Below, piece by piece: positions 61,092-64,000 of a DNA stretch of 64,000 nucleotides; the first letter of the stretch is position 1, and each line of letters starts with the position of its first letter. The position numbers were made by a program, and so were the translations under genes. A model generated the notes under the pieces. The model was not told the DNA's origin. It saw nothing but the letters and a program-made list of their open reading frames with translations, and made no database searches. The stretch lies in the NCBI GenBank assembly GCA_041658205.1, contig JBBAAO010000001.1, forward strand, positions 2,294,001 through 2,358,000. Reading direction: 5' to 3'. This DNA comes from Bacteroidota bacterium (lineage in GTDB: Bacteria > Bacteroidota > Ignavibacteria > UBA10030 > UBA8401).

Positions 61092-61460
61092 TTACAATAC
61101 TTCGGGAGCAAGTGAAACGATCTTCATGAATTGACGTTCGCGAAGTTCGCGCGCAACGGGTCCGAATATACGAGTTCCACGCGGTTCGTTCTGCTGATTG
61201 ATCAACACAACGGCATTTTCGTCAAAACGAATGTAGGATCCATCCTTGCGACCGACTTCTTTTGTGGTGCGAACAACAACGGCACGCGATACTTCCCCTT
61301 TTTTCACACCCGCACCCGGGATAGCAGATTTTACCGATACCACAACAAGATCGCCGACTGATGCGTACCGACGATCGTGACCGCCAAGTACACGAATGCA
61401 ACGGACTTTCTTTGCACCTGAATTATCTGCAACAACTAAATTGGTTTCTTCTTGAATCAT
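61092..61460 (-). CDS. rplN: Ribosomal protein L14
   Basis: 122 residues, the standard length. MIQEETNLVVADNSGAKKVR, CIRVLGGHDRRYASVGD, VKKGEVSRAVVVRTTKE and GTRIFGPVARELRERQFMKI are the strongly conserved L14 blocks. L14 contacts the 30S subunit and the ribosome silencing factor in other bacteria. It is 19 nt before rplX. Confidence 0.98.
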   Translation of the reverse strand: MIQEETNLVVADNSGAKKVRCIRVLGGHDRRYASVGDLVVVSVKSAIPGAGVKKGEVSRAVVVRTTKEVGRKDGSYIRFDENAVVLINQQNEPRGTRIFGPVARELRERQFMKIVSLAPEVL

Positions 61461-61495
61461 TGTCGTCTCCGAACTTTCTATCGTCTATCGTTCAA

Positions 61496-61753
61496 TTATT
61501 TCGCTTTCGTAACGATCTCGACCAGGCGCCAACGTTTTAATTTGCTGAGCGGTCGTGTTTCCATGATCTTTACAGTATCGCCTACACCGGCTTCGTTCTT
61601 TTCGTCATGAGCATAGAACTTTGTTGTACGCTTAAAATATTTTTTATACAGCGGATGAGCAACTTTGCGTTCGATGACAACAACGATGCTTTTCGCCATT
61701 TTGTTGCTGATGACTTTTCCGGTTCTGGTTTTACGATTGTTTCGTGTTTCCAT
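61496..61753 (-). CDS. rpsQ: Ribosomal protein S17
   Basis: 85 residues from ATG 61753 (METRNNRKTRTGKVISNKMA). An alternative upstream start at 61810 would run into rpmC and adds unrelated residues. The OB-fold shows KSIVVVIERKVAHPLYKKYF, KFYAHDEKNEAGVGDTVKIM and RPLSKLKRWRLVEIV, typical of S17, a primary 16S rRNA binder. 16 nt after rpmC. Confidence 0.97.
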   Translation of the reverse strand: METRNNRKTRTGKVISNKMAKSIVVVIERKVAHPLYKKYFKRTTKFYAHDEKNEAGVGDTVKIMETRPLSKLKRWRLVEIVTKAK

Positions 61754-61769
61754 TGAGTATTCTCTTCTC

Positions 61770-61982
61770 TTACTTTGCTGCAACGTTTGATTTACCAAGT
61801 TCACGTTCACGAATGATCGTTTTCATTCTCGCATTTTCCTTGCGAAGCGAAGTAAACTTTGATGAGTTTTCAACCTGACTGGTTGCTTTTTGGAACTTTA
61901 ATGTTGCAAGCATATCGAGATTTTCCTCGATGCGTTTGCTGAGTTCCTCATTGGTCATTTGTCGAATTTCTTGTGATTTCAT
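61770..61982 (-). CDS. rpmC: Ribosomal protein L29
   Basis: 70 residues. KSQEIRQMTNEELSKRIEE, LDMLATLKFQKATSQVENSS and the C-terminal NARMKTIIRERELGKS show the two-helix hairpin of L29, which sits near the polypeptide exit and contacts trigger factor and SRP. 11 nt separate it from rplP upstream. Confidence 0.97.
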   Translation of the reverse strand: MKSQEIRQMTNEELSKRIEENLDMLATLKFQKATSQVENSSKFTSLRKENARMKTIIRERELGKSNVAAK

Positions 61983-61993
61983 GTTCTATTTCC

Positions 61994-62413
61994 TTACGCT
62001 ACCAGGTCGATACGTGATACAAACTTTGTTTTGATGGGAAGTTTATGTGTTGCCAATTTTAATGCTTCCTGTGCTACTTCTTTTTTGATTCCGCCAACTT
62101 CAAACATAATGCGTCCGGGTTTTACGACAGCTACCCAAAATTCCGGAGCTCCTTTACCGCTACCCATACGAGTTTCTGCGGGTTTTTTGGTTACTGGTTT
62201 ATCCGGAAAAATACGGATCCACACTTTGCCTTCTCGTTTCATCAATCGGGTCAGCGCGACACGTGCTGCCTCAATCTGTCGTGCTGAAATCCAGCCCGGT
62301 TCCATTGCTTTCAAACCGTAATCACCGAAGGCAACCGATGCACCGCGTGTTGCTACACCGCTCATGCGGCCGCGTTGTGCTTTTCTAAATTTTACTCTTT
62401 TTGGCATTAACAT
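61994..62413 (-). CDS. rplP: Ribosomal protein L16
   Basis: 139 residues starting MLMPKRVKFRKAQRGRMSG. The blocks VAFGDYGLKAMEPGWISARQ, IEAARVALTRLMKREGKVWI and FPDKPVTKKPAETRMGSGKG are diagnostic. L16 organises the A-site of the 50S subunit and contains the Arg hydroxylated in some bacteria (MGSGKG region). It follows rpsC by 28 nt. Confidence 0.98.
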   Translation of the reverse strand: MLMPKRVKFRKAQRGRMSGVATRGASVAFGDYGLKAMEPGWISARQIEAARVALTRLMKREGKVWIRIFPDKPVTKKPAETRMGSGKGAPEFWVAVVKPGRIMFEVGGIKKEVAQEALKLATHKLPIKTKFVSRIDLVA

Positions 62414-62441
62414 AGTTCAAAACTCCAGATGCAATTCAAAT

Positions 62442-63080
62442 TTATTTACCGGAACGGTCTAATACTTCACCTTTGCAGATCCACACTTTAACGCCGATCT
62501 TACCATAGATCGTTGCAGCTTCTGCATGAGCATAATCAATATCAGCACGTAGTGTGTGAAGCGGAATGCGGCCTTCTTTATATTGTTCCGTGCGTGCAAT
62601 TTCTGCTCCGCCTAAACGTCCGCCACATTTTACGCGGATTCCCTCTGCACCCATTCTCATTGCCGCTGTGATCGCCTGTTTCATTGCGCGACGGAATGCG
62701 ATACGACCTTCAAGCTGTGCAGCAATGTTTTCAGCAACTAACTGTGCATCAAGCTCCGGCCGTTTCACTTCACTGATAAGAATCTTTACTTCTTTGTTCG
62801 TTACTTTTTTCAATTCTTCTTCAAGCTGCCCAATTTCTTTTCCACTTTTTCCGATCACTACTCCGGGACGGGAAGTGTTGATGGTAATCCGGGCATTCTT
62901 CGGTGTTCGTTCGATTAAAATTTTAGAGACACCGGCTTTTTTCAAACGGTTGCGGAGGTAGTTCCGAACCATCATATCTTCTTGAAGTTTTCCGGCGAAA
63001 TTTTTTTCGTCGTACCAGTTTGAGTCCCAACCCTTAATGATACCTAAACGAAAACCGACCGGATTAATTTTTTGTCCCAA
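62442..63080 (-). CDS. rpsC: Ribosomal protein S3
   Basis: 212 residues. GQKINPVGFRLGIIKGWDSN, the KH domain region RPGVVIGKSGKEIGQLEEEL, and RMGAEGIRVKCGGRLGGAEI, ARTEQYKEGRIPLHTLRADI are the conserved S3 signatures. It lines the mRNA entry tunnel. Located 20 nt after rplV; the C-terminus ends right after the core without a long tail. Confidence 0.98.
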   Translation of the reverse strand: MGQKINPVGFRLGIIKGWDSNWYDEKNFAGKLQEDMMVRNYLRNRLKKAGVSKILIERTPKNARITINTSRPGVVIGKSGKEIGQLEEELKKVTNKEVKILISEVKRPELDAQLVAENIAAQLEGRIAFRRAMKQAITAAMRMGAEGIRVKCGGRLGGAEIARTEQYKEGRIPLHTLRADIDYAHAEAATIYGKIGVKVWICKGEVLDRSGK

Positions 63081-63100
63081 AGTAACTCCTCAACTGAAAA

Positions 63101-63457
63101 TTATTTTTTTTTGGATGTTCGTTTATCAATAACTATTGTTAAATGATGCGAACGCTTTAAGATTTTATAAGCTCGTCCCATTGGAGCAGGAAGAATACGT
63201 TTCATCGATGCGCCACCGTTCACAAAAATCTCTTTCACGATCAGATCATCGGTGCTGACACCGGCATTGACATCTTTATTTTGAAAATTTGATACTGCAG
63301 AACGAAGAACCTTCTCTGCTGATTTTGCCGCATGCTTCGGCTGAAAATGAAGGATGTTCATCGCTTCACCGACCGATCTACCACGAATTAAATCGATAAC
63401 GATACGCATCTTGCGCGGTGATGTTCCTACAAATCGTTGTAATGCTCTTGCTTCCAT
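63101..63457 (-). CDS. rplV: Ribosomal protein L22
   Basis: 118 residues from ATG 63457 (MEARALQRFVGTSPRKMRIV); an in-frame TTG at 63472 is less likely. VIDLIRGRSVGEAMNILHFQ, KSAEKVLRSAVSNFQNK and RILPAPMGRAYKILKRSHHL are typical of L22, whose hairpin lines the exit tunnel and can carry macrolide resistance changes. The tail ends IDKRTSKKK. Confidence 0.97.
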   Translation of the reverse strand: MEARALQRFVGTSPRKMRIVIDLIRGRSVGEAMNILHFQPKHAAKSAEKVLRSAVSNFQNKDVNAGVSTDDLIVKEIFVNGGASMKRILPAPMGRAYKILKRSHHLTIVIDKRTSKKK

Positions 63458-63481
63458 TTTACTAGACTCCAATTAGAATGA

Positions 63482-63760
63482 TTACGCCGCTGCTTCGGTC
63501 CTTAAACCTGGGTGACCGCGGAAAATACGCGTCGGTGCAAATTCACCGAGCTTATGTCCTACCATTGCTTCCTGAACATACACTGGGATAAACTTATTAC
63601 CGTTGTGCACGGCAAACGTATGTCCCACAAATTCAGGAGAAATAGTGCAGGCACGAGCCCACGTCTTAATCACTTGCTTTTTGTTTGATTTGTTGAGCGC
63701 TTCTACTTTCTGAAGAAGACGCAAATCAATGTATGGACCTTTTTTGAGTGAACGACTCAT
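63482..63760 (-). CDS. rpsS: Ribosomal protein S19
   Basis: 92 residues, standard length. SRSLKKGPYIDLRLLQKVEA, IKTWARACTISPEFVGHTFA, VHNGNKFIPVYVQEAMVGHK and LGEFAPTRIFRGHPG are the full S19 consensus. S19 pairs with S13 in the 30S head. It lies 13 nt after rplB. Confidence 0.98.
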   Translation of the reverse strand: MSRSLKKGPYIDLRLLQKVEALNKSNKKQVIKTWARACTISPEFVGHTFAVHNGNKFIPVYVQEAMVGHKLGEFAPTRIFRGHPGLRTEAAA

Positions 63761-63773
63761 AATACTCTCTTAA

Positions 63774-64000
63774 TTACTTACGACGCTTTACAATATATTG
63801 ACTTGATTGTTTTTTACGTTTGCGGGTTTTCAAACCTTTTGCTTTTTGACCCCACGGGCTGACTGGATGTCCGCCACCGGATGTTTTTCCTTCACCGCCG
63901 CCCATTGGATGGTCGACAGGATTCATAGCAACACCGCGAACGTAAGGACGAATTCCAAACCAGCGTGAACGACCTGCTTTACCAAAACTGATATTTTCGT
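63774..64000 (-). CDS. rplB: Ribosomal protein L2, C-terminal part
   Basis: The gene runs off the right edge; only about the last 75 residues are present (stop codon 63774-63776). Visible: ENISFGKAGRSRWFGIRPYV, RGVAMNPVDHPMGGGEGKTS, GGGHPVSPWGQKAKGLKTRK. The conserved first His of DHPxGGGEG, important near the peptidyl transferase centre, is kept; the residue two places on is Met where E. coli has His, as in other Bacteroidota-like L2 proteins. The S10 operon continues to the right. Confidence 0.97.
   Translation of the reverse strand, partial: ENISFGKAGRSRWFGIRPYVRGVAMNPVDHPMGGGEGKTSGGGHPVSPWGQKAKGLKTRKRKKQSSQYIVKRRK

Noticed and set aside
63774..64000. His-to-Met change in the DHPxGGGEG motif of ribosomal L2
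   Set aside because: The functionally important His before Pro is kept, and Met at this place is a lineage-typical residue, so it is not a functional anomaly.
1..64000. CRISPR arrays, insertion sequences with transposases, rRNA genes
   Set aside because: No regularly spaced repeats, transposase-like proteins or rRNA segments were recognised while reading the window.

Overview
The window looks like a chromosomal segment of a free-living bacterium of the FCB group (Bacteroidota/Chlorobiota/Ignavibacteria-like). The evidence is seen in the sequence: a secreted protein ending in a type IX secretion (T9SS) sorting domain with the YPNPFNPST motif, a PorV-type outer-membrane protein, two TonB-dependent receptors with carboxypeptidase-regulatory-like N-termini, a GWxTD-type lipoprotein, and a ribosomal L2 C-terminus with HPMGGGEG. 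Base composition is moderate (around 40% GC by eye). Many genes overlap by 1-11 nt, so translational coupling is common. The exact genus cannot be told from the window.

Left part (1-13.2 kb): the end of a DUF4199-like membrane protein; an anti-sigma/ECF sigma pair; murA; a receiver-histidine kinase hybrid overlapping an inositol-phosphatase-family gene; a group II PLP decarboxylase; a TonB-dependent receptor; an NtrC-type regulator with its PAS-histidine kinase; and a GT-C (family 39-like) membrane glycosyltransferase.

13.4-19.4 kb is a tight ten-gene minus-strand operon. It starts with a MarR regulator and a long palindromic operator, followed by two YceI proteins, an FMN reductase, a small Fe-S protein, a ring-cleaving (VOC) dioxygenase, a MhqD-like esterase, a pirin-like cupin, a muconolactone-isomerase-like protein and a LigB-type dioxygenase. 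The gene set resembles MhqR-type quinone/catechol (electrophile) stress regulons.

19.5-33.9 kb is mostly one direction: M28 peptidase, HIT protein, a 31-residue membrane peptide, RecD2 helicase, GT9 glycosyltransferase, GWxTD lipoprotein, a multi-pass membrane metallopeptidase, pyrimidine-nucleoside phosphorylase, NUDIX hydrolase, MscS channel, pyrE, a TPR protein, pterin dehydratase and an NHL propeller protein.

34-47.9 kb is a surface/secretion locus: DUF4397-like lipoprotein, SusC-like TonB receptor, a ~1240-residue secreted protein with a CHRD domain and Ca-binding-like loops, a PorV-family protein and a T9SS cargo. It is flanked by a divergent CI-like HTH regulator and a LytS/LytTR two-component pair. 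Its function is unknown, and it is the best candidate here for an undescribed system.

47.9-50.7 kb holds serA and a class V aminotransferase (a likely serine-biosynthesis pair). From 50.8 kb to the end there is engB followed by the S10-spc-alpha ribosomal supercluster (rplQ back to rplB), including secY, map, infA and rpoA. A tRNA-Gln(UUG) gene is embedded between rplR and rpsE.
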